Part shown: positions 21,844-32,056 of the stretch, piece after piece
Layout of the letters: each line of letters opens with the position of its first letter
Position numbering within the stretch: position 1 is the first letter of the stretch
Assembly (NCBI RefSeq): GCF_010728925.1
Contig: NZ_AP022608.1
Span: 496,001-560,000, forward strand
Direction of reading: 5' to 3'
DNA length: 64,000 bases
DNA from: Mycolicibacterium gadium
GTDB taxonomy: Bacteria; Actinomycetota; Actinomycetes; Mycobacteriales; Mycobacteriaceae
Notes under the pieces: generated by a model
Told to the model about the DNA's origin: nothing
What the model saw: the letters and a program-made list of their open reading frames with translations, nothing else
Databases searched by the model: none
Made by a program: the position numbers and the translations under genes

Positions 21844-23345
21844 GGTGTCTGAGGGTACTCGCAGGCTCCGAGATTGAGGACGGGACTTTCAAAGTCGGCC
21901 GGCAGGTGATGGGTGGCGACGACGACCGCGCGCTCGGCGGGGAACAGAGCGCCGGGGGTCAGCATCTCGGCGAGTAGCCGATCGCCGTCGGCGGCGTCGA
22001 GGTGTTCGGTGGGCTCGTCGAGCAACAGGATCGGCATCTTCGAAACGAGCGCGCGGGCCAGCAGCAGTCTCCTGCGCTGCCCCGCCGAAACGGCGGCGGC
22101 CCCGCCGACGAGAACGGTGGACAGGCCGACGGGCAGCGTGTCGAGCCAATCGGCCAGCCCCACTCGATGCAGAGTTGCACGGAGCTCGTCGTCGGTCGCA
22201 TCGCCACGCGCGACAAGGAGGTTGTCGCGAACGGTCGTCGCGAACAGGTGTGCATCCTCGGCAAAGAAGGCGGTTTGCGATGGGATCTCCTCGGGCAGTA
22301 GACCCGCGAGGTGCATGAGCAGTGTCGTCTTCCCAGAGCCACTGGGGCCGGTGACTGCCAGTCTGGCACCGGGTTCGAGGGTGATCTCGGGGACCGTCGG
22401 ACGGCGCGCGTCGTCGCTGTCCGGGTTCACCAGCACGTGCAGGCGGCGTGCGGCGAGGCGTGAACGTGCCAGCTGGACACCGGCGGCGGGCAGCGCTGTC
22501 GTCGCCTCAAAAGCGGAGAGCGGCAACAGCATCAGTATCGCGACCGTGGTCGGCGCCACGGTCGGCGCCAGGGCGATTCCGCAGATGACAGCACCCAGCA
22601 CGCTGGCGCCGATGGCCGCGATGGGAGCGGCCGACGCCAATGCGGCGGGTGCCGCGGCCCGGTCGATGGTGCGGCCCCAGTCGCGCTGCTGCCGGTCGGC
22701 GTCGGCCAGCAGCTCGTCGAGCCGACCGCTCACCCGCAGCTCGGGCGCGTGTTCGAGTGCGATCATGGCTGCTGTATCGCGCTGTGAACGATGTTGTGCG
22801 GCAAGCTGTTCAGCGGCCGTCGCGGCTCGAGCGGTCAGAACGGGTGCGACGACGCCGGCAAGCAACAAGCACAACATCATGACAATGGCGGCCGTGGGGG
22901 AGATGACCGCGATGACCACCGTGGCAGCGGTACCGAGGATGGCCGCTACCGATATGGGTATCGCCGCGCGCACGAGCACGTCGGAGAGCTCGTCGACCGA
23001 TGCGCCGATGTCGCTGACCAGTTCACCGGTATGCCGCCGCAGCACCGCGTCGGCCGGTCCTGCGGCGAGCTGTGCGTACAGTCGCTCCCGGACGTCGGCG
23101 GCGGCGCGCAGGGCGGTGTCGTGCGATGCCAGCCGTTCGCAGTAGCCCAGCACTCCGCGCGAGATGCCTAGTGCGCGGACGGCCACGGCCGCCACCGTAA
23201 GGTGAAGCACCGGCGGCATCTGCCAAGCCCTGGTGATCAGCCATGCCGCCACGCCCGCCAGAGCGAGCGCACTGCCAAGGGACAGCACCCCGAACAGGAT
23301 GGCGAGCAGCAGCCGCGGAAGCCGCGGGCGCAACAACTCAAACAT
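21840..23345 (-). CDS. cydC: thiol reductant ABC exporter subunit CydC
   Basis: 501 residues, half-transporter with six transmembrane helices followed by a nucleotide-binding domain (Walker A GPSGSGKTTLL; signature region AVSAGQRRRLLLARAL, where LSGGQ has drifted to VSAGQ; Walker B ILLLDEPTEHLD). With CydD it forms an exporter of reduced thiols required for assembly of cytochrome bd. The gene overlaps cydD by 8 bp and is in the order cydA-B-D-C, as in M. tuberculosis. Confidence 0.93.
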   Translation of the reverse strand: MFELLRPRLPRLLLAILFGVLSLGSALALAGVAAWLITRAWQMPPVLHLTVAAVAVRALGISRGVLGYCERLASHDTALRAAADVRERLYAQLAAGPADAVLRRHTGELVSDIGASVDELSDVLVRAAIPISVAAILGTAATVVIAVISPTAAIVMMLCLLLAGVVAPVLTARAATAAEQLAAQHRSQRDTAAMIALEHAPELRVSGRLDELLADADRQQRDWGRTIDRAAAPAALASAAPIAAIGASVLGAVICGIALAPTVAPTTVAILMLLPLSAFEATTALPAAGVQLARSRLAARRLHVLVNPDSDDARRPTVPEITLEPGARLAVTGPSGSGKTTLLMHLAGLLPEEIPSQTAFFAEDAHLFATTVRDNLLVARGDATDDELRATLHRVGLADWLDTLPVGLSTVLVGGAAAVSAGQRRRLLLARALVSKMPILLLDEPTEHLDAADGDRLLAEMLTPGALFPAERAVVVATHHLPADFESPVLNLGACEYPQTP

Positions 23346-24942
23346 CGATGAGGCTCCCGAGCTGCAGGACGCGCTCGCCGATGGCGAGCACCGGTGCGCG
23401 GTGGCCGACCACGATCACCGTCGCACCGGCGGCGGCGCGGGTGGTGATGGCGTTGAGCACATTGTTTTCGGTATCGGCGTCGAGGTGTGCGGTCGGCTCA
23501 TCGAGAAGCAGGACGGGAGCGGCCGATCCGAGCACCCGGGCCAGCCCGAGTCGTTGGCGCTGACCGAGCGAAAGGCCGATCCCGCCGCTGCCAAGCATGG
23601 TGTTCAGGCCATCGGGCAGGTCGGCCAGCACCTCATCGAAACAGGCCATCCGGCAGGCCTTCTCGATATCGTCGAGCGGTCCGAAGAGCTCGAGATTCTG
23701 TCGCACGGTACCGGGAATGATCGCCGGGCGATGCGCGAGCCAGGCGACCTGTCCCCACCAGGCGGGCAGGTCCAGATCGGCCACATCGATAGCGTCGACG
23801 CGAATCCGGCCGGACTCCGGCTCAGTGAGACCGAGAATGGCGTGCAACAGCGTGGTCTTGCCCGCTCCGTTGGGCCCGGCGATGACGGTCACCCGGCCGG
23901 GCTCGACGGTGGCGTCGAGTGCCGTGATGTCGATTGCGGCACCCGCGGCCGTCACGTGGCGCGTCCCGCCCGCCGAGGACGGCAGCATGTCGACGAGGCG
24001 GAACGCTTTGTCGGCGGCTGTCTTTCCGTCCTGCGCGGCGTGATACGCCGCACCGACGCGGCGCAGTGGCCAGAACACCTCGGGTGCCAGTAGCAGCGCC
24101 GTGAGACCCGCAGTCAACGTCACATCGCCGTACACCAGCCGCAGCCCCACGCTCACCGCGACGAGCGCGACACCCAGTGTGGCCAGCAATTCGAGCACCA
24201 GCGAAGACAGAAAGGCAATGCGCAACGTCGCCATCGTCGAACGGCGATGTGCGGCGCCCAATTCGGCGATCCGCGTCGCAGAGCCTCCCACGCGTCGCAG
24301 GGCCCGCAGCGTCGGTAGGCCCGCCACCAGATCCAGCAGGCGCGACTGCAGCGTGGCCATGGCACGTAGCGCCGCAGCAGAGCGCTCGGAGGTGGTCAGG
24401 CCGATCAGGATCATGAAAACCGGAATGAGTGGCAGTGCGATCGAGACGATCAATGCGGATCGCCAGTCATACCAAGCGATCACGGCGACGGTCGCCGGTG
24501 TCAGAAGCACGGCCGCGAGCAGAGCGGGTAGATATGCCGTGAAGTACGTGCGCAGGCCGTCGAGGCCCCGGGTGACGAGGATGGCGGCGTCGTCACGGCG
24601 CCGCGCGAACTGGCGTGGCGGCAAGGCCGTCGTCGCCGCCAGCACCGACCGGCTGAGGTCGGCAATCACCTCGCTCGCCCCACGCTGTGCAAGCCGGCCC
24701 TGCTGCCAGGTCACCACCGTCCGGAATGTCCACAGCAGCACCAGAATCGACAGCGGCCCAGCCAATCGGCTGAGGCTGCGCGCATCCGGATCGGTGATCA
24801 CGCGGGCCACGATGTCGGCCAGCGCCACCGCGGAGGCGATCGTGGCGCCGGCGATCAGCACGCTGCATGCGGTCGACGACACCAGAAAACGGCGCATCGC
24901 TGTCGATGCACGCCACAGGCGCGGGTCGACAGGACCGTTCAC
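23338..24942 (-). CDS. cydD: thiol reductant ABC exporter subunit CydD
   Basis: 534 residues from GTG 24942, which overlaps the cydB stop as GTGA; the frame is open upstream to 25065, but that part lies within cydB and does not resemble CydD. It has six transmembrane helices and a nucleotide-binding domain (Walker A GPNGAGKTTLL, signature LSLGQRQRLGLARVL, Walker B VLLLDEPTAHLD). Partner of CydC in export of cysteine/glutathione-type reductants needed for cytochrome bd maturation. Confidence 0.93.
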   Translation of the reverse strand: MNGPVDPRLWRASTAMRRFLVSSTACSVLIAGATIASAVALADIVARVITDPDARSLSRLAGPLSILVLLWTFRTVVTWQQGRLAQRGASEVIADLSRSVLAATTALPPRQFARRRDDAAILVTRGLDGLRTYFTAYLPALLAAVLLTPATVAVIAWYDWRSALIVSIALPLIPVFMILIGLTTSERSAAALRAMATLQSRLLDLVAGLPTLRALRRVGGSATRIAELGAAHRRSTMATLRIAFLSSLVLELLATLGVALVAVSVGLRLVYGDVTLTAGLTALLLAPEVFWPLRRVGAAYHAAQDGKTAADKAFRLVDMLPSSAGGTRHVTAAGAAIDITALDATVEPGRVTVIAGPNGAGKTTLLHAILGLTEPESGRIRVDAIDVADLDLPAWWGQVAWLAHRPAIIPGTVRQNLELFGPLDDIEKACRMACFDEVLADLPDGLNTMLGSGGIGLSLGQRQRLGLARVLGSAAPVLLLDEPTAHLDADTENNVLNAITTRAAAGATVIVVGHRAPVLAIGERVLQLGSLIDV

Positions 24943-25988
24943 GTGCGTTGCCGTGACAATCCGATTGAGGCCGGGATGGCATCGGCGGCGATCCTGCGGC
25001 GGAACACCCAGTACGTCCACCCCTGATATCCGAGCACCAGCGGCAGCAGCGTCAAGGACGCCCACGACATGATCGCCAGCGTGTACGGCGTCGATGAGCC
25101 GTTGTAGATCGTCACGTTCCAGTCCGGATTCAGGGTGGACGGCAACAGATTCGGATACATGGTGCCGAACAGCAGCACCACGACCGAGGCGACCACCACC
25201 ATGGTCGAGGCGAACGCCCAGCCCTCACGTCGGCGAGTCAGCATCAGTGCCACCGCCGTCAACAACGCGATCACGGCGATCCCCAGCGGCAACCATGTCC
25301 ATGTCTTGCCGTGCGCCAGTTGCGTCCAGAGTCCGAACCCGCCCGCGAACACGATGGCAGGCAGCGACAACACGCGGGCGAAGCGGAAAGCGTCGTCGCG
25401 CACCGGACCTGCGGTCTTCAATGCCACGAACACCGCACCGTAGAACGCGAACAGCGACGCGGTCGCCAGGCCGCCGAGAACCGTGTAGCCGTTGAGGACA
25501 TCGCTGATCGACAGGTGAGCCTGGCCGTCGGCATCGATGGGCAGACCCCGAACCAGGATCGCGAATGCGACGCCCCACAGGATGGCGGGCAACCAGGATC
25601 CGGCCGCGATACCGGCGTCGGCCCATGTGCGCCAACGCGGATCGTCGATCTTGCCGCGCCATTCGATGCCCACGACGCGCACGATCATTCCGACCAGGAT
25701 GATCAGCAGGGGCAGGTACAGCGCCGAGAACATCGTGGCGTACCAGTTCGGAAACGCTGCGAACATCGCTGCGCCCGCGGTGATCAACCAGACCTCATTG
25801 GCATCCCACACCGGACCGATGGTGTTGAGCGCGGCGCGCCTGCGCTGTTCGGGATCCGCGCCGCTGCTCTTGCCCGCCCGTCCGAACGGAGCCATCAGCA
25901 TGCCGACCCCGAAGTCGAAGCCTTCGAGCAGGACGAAGCCGCCGAACAGGACGGCGATGATGAAGAACCACATCTCTTGTAGGCCCAT
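24939..25988 (-). CDS. cydB: cytochrome bd ubiquinol/menaquinol oxidase subunit II
   Basis: 349-residue membrane subunit with eight to nine helices; the N-terminus MGLQEMWFFIIAVLFGGF and the LLEGFDFGVGML segment are characteristic. ATG 25988 is chosen over GTG 25991 because AGGAG lies 6 nt upstream. With CydA it forms the high-affinity terminal oxidase that reduces oxygen to water. It is 9 bp downstream of cydA. Confidence 0.95.
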   Translation of the reverse strand: MGLQEMWFFIIAVLFGGFVLLEGFDFGVGMLMAPFGRAGKSSGADPEQRRRAALNTIGPVWDANEVWLITAGAAMFAAFPNWYATMFSALYLPLLIILVGMIVRVVGIEWRGKIDDPRWRTWADAGIAAGSWLPAILWGVAFAILVRGLPIDADGQAHLSISDVLNGYTVLGGLATASLFAFYGAVFVALKTAGPVRDDAFRFARVLSLPAIVFAGGFGLWTQLAHGKTWTWLPLGIAVIALLTAVALMLTRRREGWAFASTMVVVASVVVLLFGTMYPNLLPSTLNPDWNVTIYNGSSTPYTLAIMSWASLTLLPLVLGYQGWTYWVFRRRIAADAIPASIGLSRQRT

Positions 25989-25997
25989 CACACACTC

Positions 25998-27458
25998 CTA
26001 GTACGCGAAGGACAGGGGAGCGACGTCCTCGTCGTCCGGCGCGGGCGGCGGTACGGGCTCGGAGTCGTGCTCCAGCGGACCCTCGACCACATACCGGCGT
26101 AGCAGCCAGAACCAGATCACGCCGAGTACCCCGTACAGCAGCGTGAAGACGGTAAGTGAGAGCACCACCATGCCCGTCGCATGGCTGGATACGCCCTCCT
26201 GCACGGTCATTCGCACCAGTTGATCGCCGGTGGGGTTGGGCACCACCACCCAGGGTTGCCTGCCCATCTCGGTGAAGATCCAGCCCGCCGAATTGGCCAG
26301 GAACGGTGTAGGCAAGGTGATCAACGCGAACCGGCTGAACCACCGCTGGTCGGGTATACGGCCGCGACGCGTCAGCCATAGCGCGGCGAGCGCGAACACG
26401 ACGGGCACGAGAAGCAGTCCGATCATCGCCCGGAACGCCCAGTAGGTCACGAACAGGTTGGGCCGGTAGTCGCCGGGGCCGAACTTCTGCTGATATTCCT
26501 GCTGCAGATCGTTGACGCCTTCAAGGGTGACGCCGCTGAACCTCGACTCCGCAAGGAAGGGCAGCACGTACGGCACCTCGATGAGGTGGGTGACGCTGTC
26601 GCAGTTGTTGTGGGTGCCGACGGTCAGGATCGAGAAGTCAGGATCGGTTTCGGTGTGGCACAACGACTCTGCGGAGGCCATCTTCATGGGCTGTTGGACG
26701 AACATCAGCTTGCCCTGGAAGTCACCGGTGAAGAACAAGCCGCCCGCCGCCACCAGCGCGACCAGGCTGGCCGCGATGGTCGCGGGCCGGTACATGGTGC
26801 GTGCCTCTTCGGTTTCGTCCGCACGCTTGGCCGACCGCACCATCAGCCAGGCACTCACCGCGGCGACGAAAACGGCTGCGGTGAGGAATGCTCCGGCCAC
26901 GGCGTGCAGGAATGCCCAGATCGCCGTGTTGTTGGTCAGCAGGGCGCCGAAGTCGACCAGTTCGGCGCGCCCGGTCTCCGGATTGTATTTGGCGCCAACG
27001 GGATGCTGCATGAACGAGTTCGCGGCGATGATGAAGTAGGCCGAGGCGTTGACCCCGAACGCGACGATCCAGATGCAGGCCAGGTGCACGAGACGCGGTA
27101 GTCGGGTCCAGCCGAAGATCCACAGCCCGATGAACGTCGACTCGAAGAAGAACGCGATCAGCCCCTCGAACGCCAGGGGCGCGCCGAAGATATCGCCGAC
27201 GAAGCGCGAGTATTCACTCCAGTTCATGCCGAACTGGAACTCCTGCACGATGCCGGTTGCGACGCCGAGCGCGAAATTGATCAGGAACAGCTTGCCGAAG
27301 AACCGGGTCAGCCGGTACCACGCGGGGTTGCCGGTGATGATCCACGCCGTCTGCATGGCGGCGATGAGCGGAGCCAGCCCGATGGTGAGGGGGACGAGTA
27401 TGAAGTGGTAGACGGTGGTCGTTCCGAACTGCCACCGCGACACATCGAGTGCGTCCAT
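25998..27458 (-). CDS. cydA: cytochrome bd ubiquinol/menaquinol oxidase subunit I
   Basis: 486 residues, carries hemes b558, b595 and d. His18 (TTVYHFILVPLT) corresponds to the N-terminal heme ligand of the family. The quinol-binding Q-loop is the short actinobacterial form, ending near FGPGDYRPNLFVTYW. The start has GGGAGAGG upstream. First gene of cydA-B-D-C; a CRP-type palindrome 57 bp upstream suggests cAMP-CRP control, as reported for mycobacterial cydAB under low respiration. Confidence 0.96.
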   Translation of the reverse strand: MDALDVSRWQFGTTTVYHFILVPLTIGLAPLIAAMQTAWIITGNPAWYRLTRFFGKLFLINFALGVATGIVQEFQFGMNWSEYSRFVGDIFGAPLAFEGLIAFFFESTFIGLWIFGWTRLPRLVHLACIWIVAFGVNASAYFIIAANSFMQHPVGAKYNPETGRAELVDFGALLTNNTAIWAFLHAVAGAFLTAAVFVAAVSAWLMVRSAKRADETEEARTMYRPATIAASLVALVAAGGLFFTGDFQGKLMFVQQPMKMASAESLCHTETDPDFSILTVGTHNNCDSVTHLIEVPYVLPFLAESRFSGVTLEGVNDLQQEYQQKFGPGDYRPNLFVTYWAFRAMIGLLLVPVVFALAALWLTRRGRIPDQRWFSRFALITLPTPFLANSAGWIFTEMGRQPWVVVPNPTGDQLVRMTVQEGVSSHATGMVVLSLTVFTLLYGVLGVIWFWLLRRYVVEGPLEHDSEPVPPPAPDDEDVAPLSFAY

Positions 27459-27514
27459 GTGAACCTCTCCCGTGGCTGTCGCACCAGCCTACGACAGAGC
27501 GTAGTAGAAATCAG

Positions 27515-27530
27515 TGTGCGTTAGCTCACC
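27515..27530 (-). promoter_or_regulatory. CRP-type site upstream of cydA
   Basis: On the minus strand the site reads GGTGAGCTAACGCACA, i.e. GTG-N8-CAC, the core of the mycobacterial CRP site TGTGA-N6-TCACA. It is 57 bp upstream of the cydA ATG and overlaps the last codons and stop of the upstream HdeD-like gene. Confidence 0.55.
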
Positions 27531-28117
27531 GGCGCTTCTGTCGAAGGTGCAGGCGCGGCGCCGCCCAGGCCCTTGGAGGCTCTGCGGATGGCGAATGCCG
27601 TGCCGATCTCGGCTGCGCCGAGGAAAATCAGGATGATGCCGGTGACCTGGGTGACGGCGACCAGCCCTTCCATGGGCCACGCGAACATGATGATGCCCGC
27701 GATCAGACCCAGCACGCCGATGAAGATTTCCCAGATGCGTCCCGGCAGGGTGGGGTCCGAGACCGCCGACATCAGCGTCGCGACGCCGCGGAAGATGAAC
27801 CCGATGCCGATCCAGATGGCCAGCAGCTCGATCGAGTTCGAGAAGTTGATGAAACAGAGGACGGCCAGCACCAGTGCCGCTGCGCCGCCGATGAACAAGA
27901 GGACTCTGCCGCCGAGGGACGACTTCAGACTGAAGGCCATGACGACTTGCGAGATGCCGGTGACGAGAAGATAAGCGCCGAAGAAAATGGCCGTGACGAA
28001 GATCGCCGCAGCGGGCCGCCACAGGATTAGAACCCCGAGAATCAGCACCAAGATTCCGGTGGCCAGCGCCGACTTCCAAAGGTGCCGCAGCATGCTTGGT
28101 TGAGCAGGACTTTCCAT
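27521..28117 (-). CDS. HdeD/DUF308-family membrane protein
   Basis: 198 residues from ATG 28117 (the frame is open upstream to 28186). About six hydrophobic helices in three repeated pairs (LATGILVLILGVLILWRP; FIGGAAALVLAVLCFI; IFIGVLGLIAGIIMF), the DUF308 pattern seen in the acid-resistance protein HdeD. A polar Ala/Pro tail follows. Its position next to cydA matches M. tuberculosis Rv1624c. Its function in mycobacteria is unknown. Confidence 0.82.
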   Translation of the reverse strand: MESPAQPSMLRHLWKSALATGILVLILGVLILWRPAAAIFVTAIFFGAYLLVTGISQVVMAFSLKSSLGGRVLLFIGGAAALVLAVLCFINFSNSIELLAIWIGIGFIFRGVATLMSAVSDPTLPGRIWEIFIGVLGLIAGIIMFAWPMEGLVAVTQVTGIILIFLGAAEIGTAFAIRRASKGLGGAAPAPSTEAPVS

Positions 28118-28304
28118 CCGCGAAGTTTCGCACAAAGGCAATTGCGAGGCCCGAGTATTCCCCGTTCCGTATGCAAACCGTGTCATTGGAGCGGTACGGA
28201 ATTCGTCGGCCGTTCGTGTTCCCCTGCCGCCTGCGTAGGTCTCTACTACTGTTCCCCTACCGGCGCATCTCGCTGGATCAACGAGGCAGAAAGTAGAGGA
28301 AACC

Positions 28305-29222
28305 GTGCTACGTGAGTGTCAAGACCGCCGAGGGAAACTTCTGCGTATCGCGGGTGTGTTTGCTGCGACTGGCGCACTGCTCCTCTCGGGGTGCGCGAGC
28401 GGTACCAACACCAGCGAAAATGAGACCGGCAGCCCGACGGCCGCGGCCGACAAGGTCGAGGAAATCGCGAACACCGTTCCAGAGGCGATCAAAGAGTCCG
28501 GCAAGCTGATCGTCGGCGTCAACATTCCCTACGCGCCGAACGAATTCAAGGATCCCAGCGGCAAGATCGTCGGCTTCGACGTCGATCTGATGAATGCGAT
28601 AGCCGGAACTCTGGGGCTGGAAGCCGAGTACCGCGAATCGGACTTTGCCAAGATCATTCCATCGATTCAGGGCGGCACATACAACGTCGGGATGTCGTCA
28701 TTCACCGACACCAAAGAGCGCGAGGAATCGGTCGACTTCGTGACGTATTTCAGTGCGGGCATTCTCTGGGCGCAACGGCCCGGCTCGCCGATCGATCCGA
28801 ACAACGCGTGCGGCAAGAAGGTTGCGGTGCAAGCCACTACGACCGAGGAGACCGAGGAGCTGCCTGCCAAGAGCAAGGCATGCGTCGACGCGGGCAAGCC
28901 GCCGATCGAGATCGTGTCGTTCGACGGGCAGGACGCCGCAACCAACGCCGTAGTGCTCGGTCAGGTGGACGCCATGTCCGCCGACTCGCCCGTGACGTCG
29001 TATGCGATCAAGCAGAGCAACGGAAAGCTGGAAGCTGCGGGCGAGATCTTCGACTCCGCGCCGTATGGTTGGCCGGTTCAGAAGGGTTCGCCGCTGGCGC
29101 AGTCCCTGCAGAAGGCGCTCGAGCATCTGATCGAGTCGGGTAAGTACGAGGAGATCGCCAAGAACTGGGGCGTCGAGAACGGGATGATCGACAAGCCAGT
29201 GATCAACGGCGCCATCAACTAG
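28305..29222 (+). CDS. ABC transporter substrate-binding lipoprotein, polar amino acid family 3
   Basis: 305 residues. Signal peptide ending in lipobox LLSGC (residues 26-30), then an SBP family 3 domain (LIVGVNIPYAPNEFKDPSGK; VGFDVDLMNAIAGTLGL). These proteins deliver glutamine, glutamate or related polar amino acids to the membrane permease. The start is GTG 28305, with AGAGGA 6 nt upstream. It is the first gene of a run continuing through permease, ATPase and a two-component system with minimal gaps. The exact ligand cannot be read from sequence. Confidence 0.9.
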   Translation: MLRECQDRRGKLLRIAGVFAATGALLLSGCASGTNTSENETGSPTAAADKVEEIANTVPEAIKESGKLIVGVNIPYAPNEFKDPSGKIVGFDVDLMNAIAGTLGLEAEYRESDFAKIIPSIQGGTYNVGMSSFTDTKEREESVDFVTYFSAGILWAQRPGSPIDPNNACGKKVAVQATTTEETEELPAKSKACVDAGKPPIEIVSFDGQDAATNAVVLGQVDAMSADSPVTSYAIKQSNGKLEAAGEIFDSAPYGWPVQKGSPLAQSLQKALEHLIESGKYEEIAKNWGVENGMIDKPVINGAIN

Positions 29223-29232
29223 AGGTCCCCAC

Positions 29233-30168
29233 ATGACTGATGTCGACACGTCGCCACCCAGCGCTCCGGCCGCAATCGATGCAATTCCCCTGCGTCACCC
29301 GTGGCGGTGGGTGGCGGCGGTCGTCATCATCATCCTCGTCGCGCTGTTTCTCTATGGCGCGGCCACGAATCCGGCGTACCGCTGGAGCGTCTACACGCAG
29401 TACCTGTTCAACGAGCGGGTGTTGTCTGTCGGTGTACTCAACACACTGCAATTGACCCTCTACTCCATGGTGCTGGCGATCGTGCTGGGTGTCGTGCTGG
29501 CGGTGATGCGACTTTCGGCGAACCCCATCTTCCAGGCGGTGTCGTGGGTGTATCTGTGGATTTTCCGCGGCACGCCGATCTATGTTCAGCTCGTCTTCTG
29601 GGGCCTGATCCCGACGATCTACCAGAACATCCGGCTCGGGGTGCCCTTCGGCCCGGCGTTCTTCGAGCTCAATCTTCAGGTGCTGTCGATTCCGTTCCTG
29701 CTGGCGATCCTCGGTTTGGCGCTCAACGAGGCTGCCTACATGGCCGAGATCATCCGTGCCGGAATCAGTTCCGTGCCAGAGGGGCAGCTGGAGGCCTCGA
29801 CCGCGTTGGGCATGTCGTGGGGGATGGCGATGAGGCGCACCGTGTTGCCGCAAGCGATGCGCGTGATCATCCCGCCGACCGGCAACGAGGTGATCAGCAT
29901 GCTCAAGACGACGTCGCTGGTCACGGCCGTGCCGTTCACGCTCGACCTGTACGGCATCACCTCGCGTGAAATCGCCGCGCGGACCTTCGAACCGGTGCCG
30001 CTGCTGCTGGTCGCGGCGACCTGGTACCTGGTGATCACGAGCATCCTGATGGTCGGGCAGTACTACCTGGAGCGACACTTTGCCCGCGGTGCGTCCCGCA
30101 AGTTGACGACCAAACAGCTCGAGGCGCTTGCCAAGGCACAGGGACTTGCGGGAGAGGCGCATCCATGA
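29233..30168 (+). CDS. amino-acid ABC transporter permease (HisM/GlnP type)
   Basis: 311 residues with about five transmembrane helices and the inner-membrane ABC loop motif [22 protein letters not shown] that contacts the ATPase. A single permease gene implies a homodimer. It starts 10 bp after the binding protein and overlaps the ATPase gene by 4 bp. Confidence 0.9.
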   Translation: MTDVDTSPPSAPAAIDAIPLRHPWRWVAAVVIIILVALFLYGAATNPAYRWSVYTQYLFNERVLSVGVLNTLQLTLYSMVLAIVLGVVLAVMRLSANPIFQAVSWVYLWIFRGTPIYVQLVFWGLIPTIYQNIRLGVPFGPAFFELNLQVLSIPFLLAILGLALNEAAYMAEIIRAGISSVPEGQLEASTALGMSWGMAMRRTVLPQAMRVIIPPTGNEVISMLKTTSLVTAVPFTLDLYGITSREIAARTFEPVPLLLVAATWYLVITSILMVGQYYLERHFARGASRKLTTKQLEALAKAQGLAGEAHP

Positions 30169-30926
30169 CTCCGATGGTCAAGGCCGAATCGGTCTGCAAA
30201 AGCTTTGGCGCGCTGGACGTTCTGAAGGGCATCACGCTCGAGATCGGCAAGGGCGAGGTGCTGGTCATGGTCGGCCCGTCCGGCTCCGGTAAGTCGACGT
30301 TCCTGCGGTGCATCAATCATCTCGAGCAGGTCAATGCCGGCCGGCTCTATGTCGACGGCGAGTTGATCGGCTACCGCGACAAGGGCGCGAAGCTGTATGA
30401 GATGTCGCCCCGTGACGCCGCAAAGCAGCGCCGCGACATCGGGATGGTGTTCCAGCACTTCAATCTGTTCCCCCACCGCACGGCACTGGAGAACGTCATC
30501 GAGGCGCCGATCCACGTCAAAAAGGTCAAGAAGAGCGATGCGGTGGCACGGGGCAGAGATCTCTTGCACCAGGTGGGACTGTCGGAGAAGGCCGAGGCCT
30601 ACCCGGCTCAACTCTCCGGCGGACAGCAGCAGCGGGTCGCCATCGCGCGCGCCCTGGCGATGAGCCCAAAGCTGATGTTGTTCGACGAGCCCACCTCGGC
30701 ACTGGACCCCGAGCTGGTCGGTGAGGTTCTCGAGGTGATGAAAAAGCTTGCCGCCGAGGGGATGACGATGGTGGTGGTGACCCATGAGATGGGCTTCGCC
30801 CGCGAGGTCGCCAACCACCTGGTGTTCATGGATGAGGGAGTGGTGGTGGAGAGCGGGCCGCCACGCGAGGTGCTGAGCAATCCACAACACGAACGAACGA
30901 AGGCGTTTCTGTCAAAGGTGTTGTAG
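30165..30926 (+). CDS. amino-acid ABC transporter ATP-binding protein (GlnQ/HisP type)
   Basis: 253 residues. Walker [10 protein letters not shown], signature [15 protein letters not shown], Walker [14 protein letters not shown], switch His in [10 protein letters not shown]. It powers uptake by the preceding permease. Its stop shares one base with the GTG of the following sensor kinase gene, so transporter and regulator are expressed together. Confidence 0.92.
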   Translation: MTPMVKAESVCKSFGALDVLKGITLEIGKGEVLVMVGPSGSGKSTFLRCINHLEQVNAGRLYVDGELIGYRDKGAKLYEMSPRDAAKQRRDIGMVFQHFNLFPHRTALENVIEAPIHVKKVKKSDAVARGRDLLHQVGLSEKAEAYPAQLSGGQQQRVAIARALAMSPKLMLFDEPTSALDPELVGEVLEVMKKLAAEGMTMVVVTHEMGFAREVANHLVFMDEGVVVESGPPREVLSNPQHERTKAFLSKVL

Positions 30927-32056
30927 TGCCTGCGGTGAGCCAACCGGATCCGGCGACGCCGCTATGGCGGGCAGCCCAGGTTTTCCGTCTGCTCAGTTGT
31001 ATCTACGCACTGGGCTTTCAAATCGCCGTCAACGGCGAACTAGACCGTCCGGCGATCGGGTGGGCGCTGTTCGCCGTGCTGCTCGCTTGGAGTGCGTTGT
31101 GTGCGTTCGCATATCTGCGTGGCTTCGGCAGGCGCGCGTCCTGGGTGGTGGCCGAGATCGTCGTCGTCGTCGTGCTGATCCTGTCCACCGAGTTCGTCGC
31201 CTCCGAGCAATGGGCGTTCGCCAACCAGTCGTGGCCGACGACGCTGTGGGCGACCAACGCCACGATCTCTGCGGCCATCCTGTCCGGACCGATCGCCGGG
31301 ATGCTGGCCGGGGTCGCGGTGATGATCGCCAGCACCATCGTGAAGGGCTTCATAAACTACGACCTGGGTCGCAACGCGACAATCGTGATCGAGCTCGCGG
31401 TCGGACTCGCGGTCGGCATGGCGGCACAGACGGCACGGCGGGCGCACGCCGAACTCGAACAGGCCGCGCGGCTGGCCGCCTCGCACCAGGAACGGGAGAG
31501 GTTGTCCCGCCAGGTGCACGACGGTGCCATCCAGGTGCTGGCGCTGGTATCCCGTCGCGGCCGCGAAATCGGCGGAGCCACAGCCGAATTAGCTGAGCTG
31601 GCGGGCGAGCAGGAGCGCGCCCTGCGCCGACTCGTCAGCTCGGCCGACACCGAGACACCGGCCGGGGCGATGGCCGACGTCGGCGCGCTGTTGCGTAAGC
31701 GGGCGTCGGACGTGGTGTCGGTGAGTGTGCCTGCCGAACCGGTGCTGCTGGATACCGCCACGGCGGGCGAGCTGTACGCCGCCGCCGCGAACGCGTTGGA
31801 TAACGTGACTGCCCACGCCGGCCCCGACGCCCGTGCCTACGTCCTGCTCGAGGACCTCGGCGACTCGGTCACGGTCAGCATCCGCGACGACGGCGTCGGA
31901 ATAGCGAAGGGCAGGCTAGAGCAAGCGGTCGGGGAGGGCCGCGTCGGGGTGGCCAAATCGATTGTCGGACGAATGAATTGGCTGGGTGGAAGCGCGAAGC
32001 TCACCACCTCGCCGGGATGTGGGACGGAATGGGAGCTGACAGTACCCCGACGGTGA
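30926..32056 (+). CDS. sensor histidine kinase, HisKA_3 type (MacS-like)
   Basis: 376 residues: about six N-terminal transmembrane helices with little extracellular sequence, a dimerisation helix with phospho-accepting His in LSRQVHDGAIQVLALV, and a HATPase domain (N box AAANALDNVTAHA; DDGVGIA). This resembles the kinases annotated as MacS in actinobacteria. It overlaps the transporter ATPase gene by one base and its response regulator gene by 28 bp. With so little external domain it may sense membrane state or the transporter itself; that is inference. Confidence 0.85.
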   Translation: MPAVSQPDPATPLWRAAQVFRLLSCIYALGFQIAVNGELDRPAIGWALFAVLLAWSALCAFAYLRGFGRRASWVVAEIVVVVVLILSTEFVASEQWAFANQSWPTTLWATNATISAAILSGPIAGMLAGVAVMIASTIVKGFINYDLGRNATIVIELAVGLAVGMAAQTARRAHAELEQAARLAASHQERERLSRQVHDGAIQVLALVSRRGREIGGATAELAELAGEQERALRRLVSSADTETPAGAMADVGALLRKRASDVVSVSVPAEPVLLDTATAGELYAAAANALDNVTAHAGPDARAYVLLEDLGDSVTVSIRDDGVGIAKGRLEQAVGEGRVGVAKSIVGRMNWLGGSAKLTTSPGCGTEWELTVPRR

